Assembly (NCBI GenBank): GCA_027063305.1
Contig: JAMORY010000027.1
Span: 124,001-188,000 of the forward strand
Source of the DNA: Sulfurovum sp.
GTDB lineage: Bacteria; Campylobacterota; Campylobacteria; Campylobacterales; Sulfurovaceae
DNA length: 64,000 nt
Direction: 5' to 3'
Within the stretch, counting starts at the first letter, position 1. Each line of letters starts with the position of its first letter. Under the pieces are notes generated by a model. The model saw only the letters and a program-made list of their open reading frames with translations. It did not search any database and had not been told where the DNA came from. Position numbers and translations under genes: made by a program. This document shows positions 35,805 through 45,611 of this stretch, piece after piece.

Positions 35805-37163
35805 ATGGCAACATTTTCATCTCTTCAAGAGATCCCACAAACACTCCAGAAAGCACTTCAGAAATTGGGCTTTGAGACCATGACCCCCATACAAGAACGT
35901 GCCATTCCAGCCGTTTTGTCAAACAAAGACCTCTTGGCACAATCGAAGACAGGATCGGGAAAGACCTTGGCATTTGCACTGCCACTTCTGACAAGACTCG
36001 ACCTTTCTTCAAGCAAACCGCAACACCTCGTCATTACCCCTACCCGTGAGCTTGCAGAGCAGGTTACAAAGGTCTTTAGGGCATTGGCTACCCATACCCC
36101 CAACCTCAAGGTACAAACACTCTACGGGGGAGTACCACTTCGTGCACAAGCCGATGCACTTGAAAAAGGAGCACATATTCTTATAGGAACACCCGGACGT
36201 ATTGAGGATCATTTAGGAAAGAGCACGCTACTGCTCGATAACATCAAAACACTGGTACTCGATGAAGCGGACAGAATGCTTGATATGGGATTTTATGATG
36301 CAATCGTCAAGATAGCATCCAAGATGCCTAAAGATAAACAGATCCTCCTCTTTTCGGCAACCTTTCCGGCCAAAATAGAGCAACTCTCCTCCTCCCTGCT
36401 ACACGATCCGGTCGTCATCAAAGTCGATACCATACAAACACCTCAAAAGATAGAAGAGGTCGTACATACCGTCAAAAGTAAAAATGCTGCACTGCAACAA
36501 CTCATCAAGGCACACCAGCCGGACTCTCTTTTGGTCTTTGCCAATACCAAAGCCGATGTCATTACACTTACACAGATGTTAGAAGAACAAGGACACGACG
36601 TTATCACACTACATGGAGATCTTGAGCAACAAGAGCGAAATGAGGCGGTCATTCTCTTTGCAAACGGTAGCCGTCGTATCATGGTTGCCACAGATGTCGC
36701 ATCAAGAGGGCTTGATATTCAAGGGATCGATATGGTCATCAATTACGACCTTCCTTTTGATGAAGAGATCTATACCCACCGCATCGGACGTACCGGTCGC
36801 GCTGATGCACGAGGAAAGGCGATCTCACTCTACCTTTCAGGAAGCGACAAAACAGCCTACGTCCTTGAACGGGCACAGCATCTGCCTCTTCCTGATCCCA
36901 AAGCACATACACCAAAACAAGCGCTCTGTTCATCATGGGAGACCCTTTGTATTCTCGGCGGGAAAAAGACCAAACTACGTGCCGGTGATATTCTGGGTAC
37001 CTTCTGTAAAGAGATCGGTATCAAGAACAGTATGATAGGCAAGATCACCATTACGGAAAATAGAAGTTATGTCGCACTTTCACAAGACGTTGTAAAAGAG
37101 GTATGCAAAGCGCTGGAGCATACCAAGATCAAAAAGCGGAAATACAAAGCTTGGATCCTGTAG
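35805..37163 (+). CDS. dbpA: DEAD-box RNA helicase with DbpA RNA-binding domain
   Basis: A 452-residue helicase with Q motif FETMTPIQERAIP, motif I SKTGSGKT, DEAD box LDEADRML, SAT and HRIGRTGRA. The C-terminal about 70 residues (KLRAGDILGTFCKEIGIKNSMIGKI) match the DbpA RRM-like domain, which directs the enzyme to 23S rRNA helix 92 during 50S assembly. It ends near a nested palindrome. Confidence 0.9.
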   Translation: MATFSSLQEIPQTLQKALQKLGFETMTPIQERAIPAVLSNKDLLAQSKTGSGKTLAFALPLLTRLDLSSSKPQHLVITPTRELAEQVTKVFRALATHTPNLKVQTLYGGVPLRAQADALEKGAHILIGTPGRIEDHLGKSTLLLDNIKTLVLDEADRMLDMGFYDAIVKIASKMPKDKQILLFSATFPAKIEQLSSSLLHDPVVIKVDTIQTPQKIEEVVHTVKSKNAALQQLIKAHQPDSLLVFANTKADVITLTQMLEEQGHDVITLHGDLEQQERNEAVILFANGSRRIMVATDVASRGLDIQGIDMVINYDLPFDEEIYTHRIGRTGRADARGKAISLYLSGSDKTAYVLERAQHLPLPDPKAHTPKQALCSSWETLCILGGKKTKLRAGDILGTFCKEIGIKNSMIGKITITENRSYVALSQDVVKEVCKALEHTKIKKRKYKAWIL

Positions 37164-37196
37164 ATCGGGGCTCTTAGCCCGAAACCAAGTCGATCT
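37162..37196. terminator. Nested palindrome between convergent dbpA and dedA genes
   Basis: Outer arms AGATCG (37162-37167) and CGATCT (37191-37196) enclose an inner hairpin GGGCT/AGCCC. TTTC follows on the plus strand. It lies immediately after the dbpA stop and is a plausible bidirectional terminator. Confidence 0.45.
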
Positions 37197-37227
37197 TTCA
37201 ATGCGATCAGCTTTAGAAGAACCCAAC

Positions 37228-37836
37228 CTACAGTATCTCTTCCCTTCGCTTATGACGAATAATGTAGAAGATGGTAATAAAAACAACGGATACCAGAGCA
37301 ATAAGCATTGCCATATGCAGATATTCTGAAATAAGTGCTTCATTTGAGCCCAAAAGATACCCCAAGGCAACAAGTACGACCACCCATATTCCCGCGCCTA
37401 GTGCCGTATAAAGAGAAAAACGGAGAAGATTCATCCGTGAAAGTCCTGCCGGCAAAGAGATAAGTTGACGAATACCCGGGATCAGCCTGCCGTTAAAGGT
37501 GGAGAGTTCTCCGTGCTTTTGGAAAAAGGCTTCCAACCTATCCAACGTTTCATGCTTGATCAAAAAGTATTTCCCATATTTGAGTAAAAATGCACGTCCA
37601 AAATGCATCGCCAGATAGTAGTTAAAAAGTGCCCCTGCAACAGAGCCGAGGATCCCGGTAAGCACTACAAGATAGAGGTTCATCTCACCTTGGTAAGCAA
37701 GATATCCTGCCGGTATCATGATCACTTCACTAGGAAAAGGAAAAAAGGTGCTCTCAAGGAACATAAGAAGAAAAATACCGATATAGCCCATCTCTCCGAT
37801 GGAGTTTACAAGAAATGCGGCTATATCGTGAAGCAT
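37228..37836 (-). CDS. DedA-family membrane protein
   Basis: A 202-residue protein with a VTT/DedA domain: [36 protein letters not shown] and the conserved [22 protein letters not shown]. Family members help recycle undecaprenyl phosphate or flip phospholipids. It is the last gene of the acpP-fabF-accA run, 6 nt after accA. Confidence 0.88.
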   Translation of the reverse strand: MLHDIAAFLVNSIGEMGYIGIFLLMFLESTFFPFPSEVIMIPAGYLAYQGEMNLYLVVLTGILGSVAGALFNYYLAMHFGRAFLLKYGKYFLIKHETLDRLEAFFQKHGELSTFNGRLIPGIRQLISLPAGLSRMNLLRFSLYTALGAGIWVVVLVALGYLLGSNEALISEYLHMAMLIALVSVVFITIFYIIRHKRREEIL

Positions 37837-37842
37837 TGTAGA

Positions 37843-38778
37843 TTATTCGCTAAATGCACCGACAGATGTCAAACGCTTATAGCGTGTATCAAGAAGCTCA
37901 TCGATAGAGAGCTTCTGAAGCTCTTTGACATTCTCTAAGAAATACGTCTTCAGTGCTTCTGCTGCGGTTTTCTTATCGCGGTGTGCCCCGATAAGCGGCT
38001 CATCGAGGATATCATCGATCAAGCCATGTTCTTTAAGGTCATTCGGTGTGATCTTGAGCGCTTTGGTCGCAGTCTCGACTTTACTCGGATCGTTCCAGAG
38101 AATAGCGGAACACCCTTCAGGAGAGATCACGGCAAAGACGGAGTAACGCATCATTGCCAACTTGTCGGCAACACCGATCGCAAGTGCACCACCCGAACCA
38201 CCTTCTCCAATGACCACGGAGATCATCGGTACTTTTGTTGCAGCGAATTCAAAGAGGTTACGGGCGATCGCTTCGCTCTGTCCGCGCTCTTCGGCACCAA
38301 GTCCGGGATAGGCACCCGGAGTGTCTATAAGCATCAGTACGGGAATGTTGAACTTCTCCGCCAAACGTACGGCACGAAGTGCTTTTCTGTACCCCTCAGG
38401 GTTGGGCATACCGAAGTTACGCTTGATCTTGTTCTTGACCCCCCGCCCCTTCTGCTCACCGATGACCATGGTCTTCTGCCCGTCGATATAACCGAGATAA
38501 CAGAGGATCGCAGGATCGTCACGGAACGCACGGTCACCATGGATCTCATAGGCATCATCCATGATCATCTTAATATAGTCGAGTGCATACGGTCTGTCGG
38601 GATGACGTGCCAATTGGAGTTTCTGATAGTCACTCAATGAACCGAATGTCTTCTCAACCTCTTTTTGCAACTCTTTTTGCAGTTTTTCAACAAGTTCTAG
38701 GTTGGCAACAGCATGAGCGGATACGATCTCTTCTTGTATCTTCTCAATTTTGCTTTCGAAATCTAAATAGGTTGCCAT
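37843..38778 (-). CDS. accA: Acetyl-CoA carboxylase carboxyltransferase subunit alpha
   Basis: A 311-residue subunit transferring CO2 from biotin to acetyl-CoA. The signature segments [39 protein letters not shown] and [15 protein letters not shown] are intact. It is co-directional with fabF (13-nt gap) and acpP, a standard Campylobacterota fatty-acid operon. Confidence 0.96.
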   Translation of the reverse strand: MATYLDFESKIEKIQEEIVSAHAVANLELVEKLQKELQKEVEKTFGSLSDYQKLQLARHPDRPYALDYIKMIMDDAYEIHGDRAFRDDPAILCYLGYIDGQKTMVIGEQKGRGVKNKIKRNFGMPNPEGYRKALRAVRLAEKFNIPVLMLIDTPGAYPGLGAEERGQSEAIARNLFEFAATKVPMISVVIGEGGSGGALAIGVADKLAMMRYSVFAVISPEGCSAILWNDPSKVETATKALKITPNDLKEHGLIDDILDEPLIGAHRDKKTAAEALKTYFLENVKELQKLSIDELLDTRYKRLTSVGAFSE

Positions 38779-38791
38779 GGGAACTCCTCAC

Positions 38792-40009
38792 TTATACTTT
38801 TCTAAAGATAACTACGCCGTTTGTCCCGCCAAAGCCGAAAGAGTTGCTCATTACAACATCAATATCCGCTTTTCTCGCTTCGTTCGGTACATAGTCGAGA
38901 TCACAGTTCTCATCAGGGTTGGTGTAGTTGATCGTCGGAGGGATGATACCGTCACGCATTGCCATCAAGGAGATAACCGCTTCGATACTTCCCGCAGCTC
39001 CAAGACAGTGTCCGATCTGACCTTTTGTGGAACTGACAGGAGGACAGCTCTCTTTACCGCCGAAGAGCTCTTTAAGCGCTGCCGTTTCGTTCTTGTCATT
39101 GATCGGTGTAGAGGTTCCGTGTGCATTGACATAGTCGACTTTCGGCTCACCTGCCATCTTGTATGCCATCTTCATTGCACGAAGCGGTCCATCCATTGTC
39201 GGTGTCGTAATATGGTTGGCATCACCGCTCTCTCCGAACCCGATAAGCTCCGCATAGATATGCGCACCACGTGCAACTGCATCTTCATAACTTTCAAGTA
39301 CCAATGCACCTGCACCCTCACCCATAACAAATCCATCACGCTCCGCATCGAACGGTCTTGACGCGGTTTTTGGGTCGTCATTTCTTGTCGAAAGTGCTTT
39401 CATCGCGGCAAATCCGCCTACACCCGCACCACAGATCGCAGACTCGGCACCGATAACGAGCATCTTCTCTGCAGTTCCGACCATAATGGACTTCGCCGCT
39501 TCGCCAATGGCATGTGTTCCTGCCGCACACGCAGTGACGGAAGAGAGGTTCGGCCCTCTAAGCCCTTGATAGATAGAAACGAATCCACCGAGCATATTGA
39601 CCAATGAGGACGGGATGAAGAAAGGAGAGATTCTTCTTGGACCTCTGGTAGCACAGACAACGGAGTTCTTTTCAATATTGGGAAGACCGCCGATACCGGA
39701 AGCGGAAGCTACACCGAAGCTGTCTCTGTCAAAGTCCTCAGGGAGCTTTGCATCCGCCATCGCTTCAGCTGCCGCTTTAAGTCCAAGCTGGATGAAACGG
39801 TCGGCTTTCTTTGCCTCCTTTGCATCCATGACACTTGAGGGATCGAACCCAACGATCTCACCCGCGATCTGTGCGGAAAATGCCTCTACATCGAAAAGCT
39901 CGATCTTCTTAATACCACACTCTCCGTTGACGATCGCTTTGAATGCGCTCTCTTTATCCTGCCCTAAAGCGTTGATCATTCCCAAACCTGTTACCACTAC
40001 TCTTTTCAC
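38792..40009 (-). CDS. fabF: Beta-ketoacyl-ACP synthase II
   Basis: A 405-residue condensing enzyme. The nucleophilic cysteine is in SVTACAAGTHAIG and the catalytic histidines in NAHGTSTPIND and GQIGHCLGAAG. It elongates acyl-ACP with malonyl-ACP. GGAGAAG precedes the start. It follows acpP across a UUCG-capped hairpin. Confidence 0.96.
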   Translation of the reverse strand: MKRVVVTGLGMINALGQDKESAFKAIVNGECGIKKIELFDVEAFSAQIAGEIVGFDPSSVMDAKEAKKADRFIQLGLKAAAEAMADAKLPEDFDRDSFGVASASGIGGLPNIEKNSVVCATRGPRRISPFFIPSSLVNMLGGFVSIYQGLRGPNLSSVTACAAGTHAIGEAAKSIMVGTAEKMLVIGAESAICGAGVGGFAAMKALSTRNDDPKTASRPFDAERDGFVMGEGAGALVLESYEDAVARGAHIYAELIGFGESGDANHITTPTMDGPLRAMKMAYKMAGEPKVDYVNAHGTSTPINDKNETAALKELFGGKESCPPVSSTKGQIGHCLGAAGSIEAVISLMAMRDGIIPPTINYTNPDENCDLDYVPNEARKADIDVVMSNSFGFGGTNGVVIFRKV

Positions 40010-40085
40010 TGCTTCTCCTGTTTGTCTGCTTTCAATAAGATATAGGTGAATATTTCCAAAGCGTAAACACTCATCTATCTCTTAA

Positions 40086-40103
40086 CTCTCCCCGAAGGGA
40101 GAG
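40086..40103 (-). terminator. UUCG-capped attenuator hairpin between acpP and fabF
   Basis: On the minus strand CTCTCCC-TTCG-GGGAGAG forms a 7-bp stem with a very stable cUUCGg tetraloop, 7 nt past the acpP stop. There is no T-run. It probably lowers readthrough or protects the acpP end, keeping acpP above fabF. Confidence 0.6.
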
Positions 40104-40109
40104 AAGGGC

Positions 40110-40343
40110 TTATGCCTGTGCGTTCTCAATAAACTTGATAGCGTCCGCTACTGTTGCGATCGCTTCAGCTTGATCGTCCGGGATCTCAATATCGAACTTC
40201 TCTTCAAGTGCCATGACAAGCTCAACGACATCAAGACTGTCAGCCCCAAGGTCCTCTACGAATTTAGAATCTTCTTTTACCTCATCCGGGCTCACGTTTA
40301 GTTGCTCAACAACTACTTCTTTTACATCATCAAATAATGCCAT
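40110..40343 (-). CDS. acpP: Acyl carrier protein
   Basis: A 77-residue acidic helical protein. The phosphopantetheine serine is S36 in [14 protein letters not shown]. It is the carrier for fatty-acid synthesis. AAGGAG lies upstream of the ATG. fabG, commonly just upstream of acpP in this phylum, is instead about 11.6 kb away. Confidence 0.97.
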   Translation of the reverse strand: MALFDDVKEVVVEQLNVSPDEVKEDSKFVEDLGADSLDVVELVMALEEKFDIEIPDDQAEAIATVADAIKFIENAQA

Positions 40344-40409
40344 TGATTACTCCTTAAGTTTGTTAAAATACGCACAAGTATAGCAAAAAAATGATAAAAA
40401 CTTATACGT

Positions 40410-40913
40410 CTATTCTGAAAGGAGCTGTTTTTTCACGAAGGGGTCATGTAGATTCTTCCCTTGAAGCATCAGCCTTCGCATCTCATCATAGGGGATCATC
40501 CTCAGCTTTTTCTCCTTATATGCGGCAAAACCATACCCCATCGGCGTATTATCCGTACGGCTGTACCACGCCTTTTTCGCATCTATCCACTGGTGCGTAT
40601 CACGCGTACGGGTCACAAGCTTCTCTATTTGCGGTGTATGCGATTGCAGCCAAAGCACCACGCATCCGATATCGTCGAAGAAGTACGTGTTCCCGTTACG
40701 GGCGATCAACTCCGCACTATAGTCGAGATCCTCGACATCCATACTACACTCGGAGCATTGATACTCTTTGGGTTTGATAGGCACGATCTTATAGTCGGTA
40801 TTACCTTTGTAGACAAAACGCGCTCCCTCATCGGTACCGAATGAGAGGAGAAGGATCACGATCACCCCGATGACCATTGCAAACACGGCAATATTGACAA
40901 GGATCTTTTTCAT
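40410..40913 (-). CDS. NosL-like copper-binding protein (third NosL of the cluster)
   Basis: A 167-residue protein with a single N-terminal membrane anchor and a periplasmic NosL domain. Candidate Cu(I) ligands are C53 and C56 in QCSECSMD, followed by TYFFDDIGCVVLWL and the family ending MGYGFAAYKEK. NosL proteins pass copper to N2O reductase and probably other cuproenzymes. It overlaps the upstream membrane-protein gene by 4 nt and ends the cluster. Confidence 0.82.
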   Translation of the reverse strand: MKKILVNIAVFAMVIGVIVILLLSFGTDEGARFVYKGNTDYKIVPIKPKEYQCSECSMDVEDLDYSAELIARNGNTYFFDDIGCVVLWLQSHTPQIEKLVTRTRDTHQWIDAKKAWYSRTDNTPMGYGFAAYKEKKLRMIPYDEMRRLMLQGKNLHDPFVKKQLLSE

Positions 40914-41878
40914 AATAGAACTCCGTTCTTAAGATAGTATATGAGCACATAACTGCTGCATACGGTAACAAAAAGTATCAAGAATAGTAACGAAACTCTC
41001 TTTAGTTTTTCACTCCCCTGCCGAAAGAGAAGATGTAAAAGCGTATGATCGAGCGCAAGAAAAAGTCCTATCAGTAAACTCCCCCAGATAAGGTAACCGA
41101 CATAATGGTAGTGTGATTGAAGCATACAGAAGGGGCACTGGTGGGTAGGAAGCTCATAGACATATGTACCAAAGAAGTACACTACCGCATAGTAGGCGAT
41201 CACCCCGAAAAAGGGAATGACAAAGAGTGCCAGCCGATAGATGTTCGCCCACAGTGTCATAATACTCAACCCAAATAGCAGATAGAAGAGCATAAGCAGT
41301 TTAGGGATATCGAGCCCAAGAGGCAACCCGTTCCTCCCGCCAAGCTGTCCAAAGATAACCGAACAGCAACTGACCGGTCTATCTGTGCGTATATGGCTGA
41401 AGTAGAACCAATCGAGTATGAACTCTGCCGTTAAAAGAAGGAATATCCCCAAAAAGAACCATGACTTCAGCTTTAGATAAGGGTATGTTTTTGCCTCAAG
41501 GTCCAAACGGTTCACGCTTAACCATATACCGCTTAAAAAGAGAATGACGATCTTGAACACCAAAAGCGGGTCACCATAGTTATTTGCCTTGATCACCCCT
41601 GCCGCACACATCGCCCCGGGAACCAGATCGGCAAGTGCATCGATGGTATAGACAAAATAGGGAAGAAGCACTACTTTAAGCAAGATCACAAAAGCGATCA
41701 CGCTCATTACAAGGTAGGAACGGTTCTCCAAACGAAACTGTAAGGCATCGAAGTGTGAGAAATCCCATCTTCGCACAATACTTACCGTTGCCAAAGCAGC
41801 AAGCAGTAACAATATATAGAGCAGAGTTTCCGAAAGCAGATAGATGATCACCTCTTGGCTAAGAAGGATCTCATTCAT
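40910..41878 (-). CDS. Polytopic membrane protein with cysteine pairs, unknown
   Basis: A 322-residue protein with about eight hydrophobic segments. Cysteines appear as GAMCAAGV, PVSCCSVIFG and HQCPFCMLQSHYHYVG. The last combines CxxC with several histidines and may bind metal or exchange thiols. I do not recognise the family. Start ATG 41878 overlaps the ABC ATPase stop by 8 nt; an earlier in-frame ATG would lie within that gene. Position between the ABC transporter and nosL suggests a copper or redox role. Confidence 0.6.
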   Translation of the reverse strand: MNEILLSQEVIIYLLSETLLYILLLLAALATVSIVRRWDFSHFDALQFRLENRSYLVMSVIAFVILLKVVLLPYFVYTIDALADLVPGAMCAAGVIKANNYGDPLLVFKIVILFLSGIWLSVNRLDLEAKTYPYLKLKSWFFLGIFLLLTAEFILDWFYFSHIRTDRPVSCCSVIFGQLGGRNGLPLGLDIPKLLMLFYLLFGLSIMTLWANIYRLALFVIPFFGVIAYYAVVYFFGTYVYELPTHQCPFCMLQSHYHYVGYLIWGSLLIGLFLALDHTLLHLLFRQGSEKLKRVSLLFLILFVTVCSSYVLIYYLKNGVLL

Positions 41879-42575
41879 CGGTACACCCCTGTGATACATA
41901 GCGGTCGGATATGATACACCCATCTTCCATATCGATAATGCGATCAACGAACGGCAGACTCAGAAACAGTGGGTCGTGAGTTGCCACGACCACCGTTTTC
42001 CCCTCATGATGCAAACGTTTCAATATCTCTATGAACTGAAGACTGTTCTGATGGTCGAGATTGGCGGTAGGTTCATCACACAGGATCAATACCGGTTCAT
42101 GTACCAGTGCACGGGCAATGGCACAACGCTGTTTCTCTCCTCCGGAGAGAGCTCTGACAGGCTGTGCCGCCTTATGGAGGATCGATGCCTCCTTCATACT
42201 GCGTATTACGCATTGTCGCAGTATCGACATCGGTAACTTTTGAGGGATGAGCGGTACCATCACGTTCTCTTCAACACTGAGCGTCTCGATCAGATTGAAA
42301 TGTTGAAAGACCATCCCCACCGTACGGGCTCGGTATGCAGAGGCATGAAGGTCGGGCAGTTTGGATACCAGCTCTTCGTTCACCACGATCTTACCTTCGG
42401 TCGGTCTGTCCAATGCACCTATGAGTGAAAGCAGTGTGGATTTACCACTACCGCTCACACCATTAAGAACGACCATCTCCCCCTCTTGAATGTGCAAGCT
42501 GAGCGACTTGAGTGCTTCAAAGGCTTGTGCGCTTCCCGCATTATAGATCTTGGTGACATTTTCAAGGATTACCAT
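41871..42575 (-). CDS. ABC transporter ATP-binding protein, MacB/LolD type
   Basis: A 234-residue ATPase: Walker [13 protein letters not shown], signature [15 protein letters not shown], Walker [13 protein letters not shown] and H-loop VVVATHD. MacB/LolD-type ATPases pair with FtsX-like permeases for mechanotransmission, not classical transport. The partner permease lies 24 nt upstream. Confidence 0.9.
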   Translation of the reverse strand: MVILENVTKIYNAGSAQAFEALKSLSLHIQEGEMVVLNGVSGSGKSTLLSLIGALDRPTEGKIVVNEELVSKLPDLHASAYRARTVGMVFQHFNLIETLSVEENVMVPLIPQKLPMSILRQCVIRSMKEASILHKAAQPVRALSGGEKQRCAIARALVHEPVLILCDEPTANLDHQNSLQFIEILKRLHHEGKTVVVATHDPLFLSLPFVDRIIDMEDGCIISDRYVSQGCTDE

Positions 42576-42599
42576 ATGTAGCCCCTCCTCTTAACTTTT

Positions 42600-43784
42600 T
42601 CAAAGCATCGCCTCTTTGGCCGGAGTGACCGCTACACGCCATGCCGGTACCAGAACAGCCGCAAAAAACGGTACGGCATAAAGAAGAAACAAGGAGACCA
42701 GTAATCCAAAAGGGAGTGTTGGTACAAAGCTCACATCATTAGGAAGATCGGCACTTCCTAGGAAAATATTTCGCAATAGCGGAGCATCTCCGACAAACAC
42801 GAAGATATAGGCACCAACCGTACCAAGAATAAAGCTGACAAGTACGACACTCATATTCTCATAGAACTTCAATATCAATACATCCTTGATACTCCACCCT
42901 ACTGCACGTAAGATACCGATCTCCTTCCGTTCGGTCGCATAGACCATAGTATAGCGCTGATAAAGGATCAACATGAACGTTACGATCGCTACAAGGTAGA
43001 GTGAGAGGAAGAGCCCTCCTTTGTAGTTATACAAAGACTCATACCCTCGCTTGACCTCCCTTTTATCGACAATACGAATATCATAGAACATCCACTGAAG
43101 CTTACTAATAATATTATCCCACTCCGCATCATTGGGAACATTGAAGGTGATGTCCGTCACCATTGTCTCATCCATCCCGAATATCTCCCGAGCCAGATCG
43201 ATCGGCATCAATATCACATCATTTGCCATCAAGTTCAGCGATGCGGGGATTGTTGCATAGATACCCACCTCTTTAAAGACCCCTTTGGGGGTTTTGAAGG
43301 TAAAACGCTCATGAAAGAAGTGCTCTTTCATAAAACGCGAGACCCCCTCCCCTACGATCATCTGAGGGGAAGAGAGGAACTTTTCAAGATTCAGACCATC
43401 TATAAGCTTCTGTAGGGCACGGTGACTCTGTTCATCAAAAAGATCCACACCGATGATCAAGAAAGACTTTCCCTTAGGTGTAAAGAAATATCGTCCATAG
43501 ACACGGGGGGAGAGTGCTTCTATTCCCTCTATCTCCATGATCCTATCCGCCCATGAAAGAGGAGTATCGACTGCTCGTCCGGCCTGTACCCTCGTTACCG
43601 TAAGATCAGGTTGTGCATCAAGGCTTTGAAGCAGTGTCCGCTCCAACGATGTAGAGATAAAAAGCGTTGCACTCAATAAAAAGATCATCGCAACAGAGAT
43701 CAATACCGCACCGATATGCTTACGCTGCTGTCTGAAGAGTAATAAAGAGAGAAAATGAAAAAAACTATTGTGGTGCATAGACAA
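42600..43784 (-). CDS. FtsX-like ABC permease
   Basis: A 394-residue protein: one N-terminal TM (about 28-48), a large periplasmic domain, and three C-terminal TMs (about 258-385), the MacB/LolC topology. EKHIF-like features are absent, but TERKEIGILRAVGWS is the conserved coupling segment facing the ATPase. It likely works on periplasmic copper proteins or lipoproteins of this cluster. It overlaps the small upstream gene by 20 nt. Confidence 0.87.
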   Translation of the reverse strand: MSMHHNSFFHFLSLLLFRQQRKHIGAVLISVAMIFLLSATLFISTSLERTLLQSLDAQPDLTVTRVQAGRAVDTPLSWADRIMEIEGIEALSPRVYGRYFFTPKGKSFLIIGVDLFDEQSHRALQKLIDGLNLEKFLSSPQMIVGEGVSRFMKEHFFHERFTFKTPKGVFKEVGIYATIPASLNLMANDVILMPIDLAREIFGMDETMVTDITFNVPNDAEWDNIISKLQWMFYDIRIVDKREVKRGYESLYNYKGGLFLSLYLVAIVTFMLILYQRYTMVYATERKEIGILRAVGWSIKDVLILKFYENMSVVLVSFILGTVGAYIFVFVGDAPLLRNIFLGSADLPNDVSFVPTLPFGLLVSLFLLYAVPFFAAVLVPAWRVAVTPAKEAML

Positions 43785-44016
43785 ATCCCATACGGTTAAT
43801 AGGCGGCATTTCGGGGTAAGCTACATTCACTTGCTTCTCTTGCATGGTCCGAGGTTCATAGTAGGCAACACTAAAAGAGAGCATATCCATCGTACTTACC
43901 TTTACCCATGCACGATATTGTGACTCCTGTTCGCTAGAAGAGGCATGAAGATAATGAAAAGATACAAAAAGAAGCATAACTCCAAGCAATACACCCAAGC
44001 CTACAACTATCCGCAT
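43765..44016 (-). CDS. Small secreted or anchored protein, unknown
   Basis: An 83-residue protein with an N-terminal hydrophobic helix (VVGLGVLLGVMLLFVSF) and a short periplasmic part ending NRMGFVYAPQ with several methionines. It is not recognised. It is tightly overlapped with the permease gene and 11 nt from the NosL gene, so it belongs to the operon. Confidence 0.6.
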   Translation of the reverse strand: MRIVVGLGVLLGVMLLFVSFHYLHASSSEQESQYRAWVKVSTMDMLSFSVAYYEPRTMQEKQVNVAYPEMPPINRMGFVYAPQ

Positions 44017-44027
44017 CCAATGACTCT

Positions 44028-44699
44028 TTACTGTGTAATGCCGTCAAGCGCCATTAACATACGGTCTGTGATCTCATCAAAGCGTACGATACGCTTACCG
44101 TGATGTTCCCGCATAAAGCGCTCTGCACTTCTTTTATACTTAAAAGGGACCAGTTCATGCCCCATGGGACCATAGACATTGGGATCGAGCACATAATAGG
44201 CCTCTTTTGCCGGGATCTCTTCTAGTGTATAGTAGTCGCTTACACCGATCGATGTGATCTCTTTTCTATCAAAAGGGAAATTCCCGTCGAAGATATAGTA
44301 CTTCATCATATCTTTAACCCCGTCAAAGTAGTAGCGCTCTTGCCCCACTTGCATCACTGCCGCCCACTTGGGATATTTGGAGACGAACATTCCGCAAACG
44401 GGACACTTCGCATCACTTGGCACATGAATATGCTCTGTGGGAGTATGCGTACTGCCATACTGAATAAAGTAAGCTACCGCCCGGCGCTTTGCATGACTAA
44501 GCGGTCGACACGCTTTGGCACCATCGATCGCCTGCATCGTCTCTTCGAGGGTTGCCTTTTTTGAAGGGAGCTTCTCTTTTTGACACATTACATGAACAAT
44601 ACGCTCTCCCTTACGGGCAAGCTTAGCAGCCTTGGGATCCACTTGTGTAGCACCCCACAGCCATCCGGCTATTGTCACTATCATTATCAACGTTCTCAA
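44028..44699 (-). CDS. NosL-like protein with N-terminal cysteine module (second NosL)
   Basis: A 223-residue secreted protein. Signal peptide, then a helical module RKGERIVHVMCQKEKL ... ACRPLSHAKRRAVAYFIQ, then a NosL domain with C99 and C102 in KCPVCGMFVSKYPKWAA. The module matches the C-terminal module of the neighbouring NosL at 44754 and resembles a cytochrome-c fold that lacks CxxCH. It is likely a copper shuttle or sensor in the periplasm. Confidence 0.78.
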   Translation of the reverse strand: MRTLIMIVTIAGWLWGATQVDPKAAKLARKGERIVHVMCQKEKLPSKKATLEETMQAIDGAKACRPLSHAKRRAVAYFIQYGSTHTPTEHIHVPSDAKCPVCGMFVSKYPKWAAVMQVGQERYYFDGVKDMMKYYIFDGNFPFDRKEITSIGVSDYYTLEEIPAKEAYYVLDPNVYGPMGHELVPFKYKRSAERFMREHHGKRIVRFDEITDRMLMALDGITQ

Positions 44700-44753
44700 A
44701 GCATCCCTCTCTATGGGTATCGTTCATCTACCCTTGTGAAATTTTCGTTCGAC

Positions 44754-45491
44754 CTACTGTCTGCTCTTTAGATAGAGCCCGACTGCTTGTAGTTGCTTCC
44801 CGTTCAACCCCTTACAGAGCTGTTCCGAGACAATAAAGGCTTTCGCTTCGGCAGTCGTTGCAAATCTTTTATCTGTCTTTTGACACATTTTACCATAAAT
44901 TATCTCACCTTTCTTAGCCATCATCGCCTGTTTCTTTGCGATCATCATACTATCTTTGGCAAAATCCGCCTCCGCCACCTTAAGTGCGCCTTTGAAATCG
45001 GTCACTTTTCCACCGTTTGCTTTTGCAAACGCTTCGGCATCGGCTTTGGTCGAGAACGCATACTTACTGACCATGGTCATCGTCCCTTTTTTATTGCTCC
45101 CTACCACATAGAATGCTTTGGTCGCATCAATGAACTTCAAGCTGTTGGTATCAACCACTTTCACATCTTTGATCTCGTTCCCTTTTTTCATATCTTCAAC
45201 AAGACAGTGGATAGAACAGTACTGCTTGGTCTTACCGTCTACATGTGCCGCATGGTTGGTCCTATAGAACATCGGCAGTCTCATACCGCACTCAGGGCAG
45301 AACATTTTTGCTTTTCCCTCTTGGAGAATTGTTGCTTTCTCTTTGGGAGCCGACTGGAACATCTTCATCATCTTCTTCGGTTGTGCCCCCTTCATCGCAC
45401 CTCCGCACTTTCCTGCCTGACATTTCATCTCAGCATGAGACAATGTTACCATCGCACCTACAAGCAATAGTATGAACCATCTTTTATTCAT
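44754..45491 (-). CDS. NosL-like protein, Met/Cys-rich, with C-terminal cysteine module (first NosL)
   Basis: A 245-residue secreted protein. After the signal peptide comes a metal-binding tract KCQAGKCGGAMKG and PKKMMKMF, then the NosL core with C65 and C68 (MFCPECGMRL) and YCSIHCLVEDM. The C-terminus carries KKGEIIYGKMCQKTDKRF ... EQLCKGLNGKQLQAVGLYLKSR, the same module that is N-terminal in the next gene. The upstream gap holds a phased direct repeat (45531-45550). Confidence 0.8.
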   Translation of the reverse strand: MNKRWFILLLVGAMVTLSHAEMKCQAGKCGGAMKGAQPKKMMKMFQSAPKEKATILQEGKAKMFCPECGMRLPMFYRTNHAAHVDGKTKQYCSIHCLVEDMKKGNEIKDVKVVDTNSLKFIDATKAFYVVGSNKKGTMTMVSKYAFSTKADAEAFAKANGGKVTDFKGALKVAEADFAKDSMMIAKKQAMMAKKGEIIYGKMCQKTDKRFATTAEAKAFIVSEQLCKGLNGKQLQAVGLYLKSRQ

Positions 45492-45530
45492 TATGTATCC
45501 TTTTGATTTCGATAAGGTATCTTAATAGAG

Positions 45531-45550
45531 TAGTGTTAAATTAGTGTTAA
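45531..45550. promoter_or_regulatory. Phased direct repeat upstream of the first nosL gene
   Basis: TAGTGTTAA occurs at 45531-45539 and 45542-45550, an exact 11-bp phase, about 40 bp before the nosL ATG. OmpR/PhoB-type regulators bind such head-to-tail half-sites. The same TGTTAA pair at 11-bp phase occurs before the TonB receptor gene (47711-47727), and an OmpR-type regulator is encoded in the cluster. Confidence 0.55.
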
Positions 45551-45577
45551 TTTTGCAGAGGTTTCCATAAGTAGGGA

Positions 45578-45598
45578 GAGAGAGGATAGCCCTCTCTC
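45578..45598 (-). terminator. Hairpin after the TonB receptor gene
   Basis: GAGAGAGG pairs with CCTCTCTC around a 5-nt loop, 14 bp past the receptor stop at 45612. No T-run follows on the minus strand. It may limit readthrough into the nosL genes, which have their own putative operator. Confidence 0.45.
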
Positions 45599-45611
45599 AA
45601 AGTCATGTTGC

